A stretch of 6,283 nt of DNA from Thiosocius sp965601425 (GTDB lineage: Bacteria; Pseudomonadota; Gammaproteobacteria; Chromatiales; Chromatiaceae), in the NCBI GenBank assembly GCA_965601425.1, contig CBFCWF010000241.1, positions 1 to 6,283 of the forward strand. The letters run 5' to 3'. The position numbers were made by a program, and so were the translations under genes. Below the pieces are notes generated by a model. It had not been told where the DNA came from. It searched no databases and saw only the letters and a program-made list of their open reading frames with translations. Shown here one piece after another: positions 6,211 to 6,283 of this stretch (position 1 is its first letter; the number at the start of each line of letters is the position of its first letter).

Positions 6211-6235
6211 AAAGCGCCCCTCGTGGGCGCTTTTT
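6211..6235 (+). terminator. Rho-independent terminator after the methyltransferase gene
   Basis: AAAGCGCCC at 6211-6219 pairs perfectly with GGGCGCTTT at 6225-6233 around a CTCGT loop, and a run of five T covers 6231-6235. GGAGA at 6204-6208 and TCTCC at 6238-6242 could extend the stem outward. It lies 64 bases after the methyltransferase stop and is the only clear intrinsic terminator in the window, so it probably ends the whole rightward transcript. The rest of the window (6236-6283) holds nothing I can identify. Confidence 0.85.
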
Positions 6236-6283
6236 CGTCTCCGGCCATGATGGTGGTGATGGGTTGCTAGTCGGGCAAGAAGC

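Noticed and set aside
6246..6269. ATG-rich start-like sequence near the right edge
   Set aside because: The frame opened by these ATGs reaches TAG after seven codons, so no gene begins here within the window.

Overview
The window reads as a stretch of accessory DNA from a high-GC proteobacterium, probably a gammaproteobacterium. Codon third positions are rich in G and C, the protein families are typical of Proteobacteria, and genes are tightly packed with short gaps or overlaps. All seven recognisable genes run on the + strand. The only convincing intrinsic terminator lies after the last one, so much of the window may be read as one or two long transcripts. No tRNA, rRNA, CRISPR array, insertion sequence or integrase is visible.

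Left part (1-814): the 3' end of a small acidic protein gene overlaps by 14 bases the start of a secreted staphylococcal-nuclease-type thermonuclease. Centre (865-4106): a cell-envelope block. It holds an MBOAT-family O-acyltransferase of the AlgI/DltB type, a membrane-anchored periplasmic protein with SGNH-like features three bases downstream, and two small unrecognised membrane proteins that overlap at an ATGA. The first two resemble the membrane acyl-transfer half and the periplasmic half of alginate or teichoic-acid acylation machines, but no polysaccharide synthesis gene is in view, so the substrate is unknown.

Right part (4191-6147): a small predicted DNA-binding protein, then a divergent DNA cytosine-5 methyltransferase with an unusual N-terminal domain that resembles SymE/AbrB-type swapped-hairpin proteins. 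No restriction endonuclease is next to it, so it looks like an orphan methyltransferase of the kind often carried by plasmids and integrative elements. A strong hairpin terminator follows at 6211-6235.

The mix of small acidic protein, thermonuclease, orphan methyltransferase and DNA-binding regulator fits a conjugative plasmid or integrated element, with the acyltransferase block as envelope-modifying cargo. That reading is an inference from gene content, because no conjugation or integration gene is present in the window.
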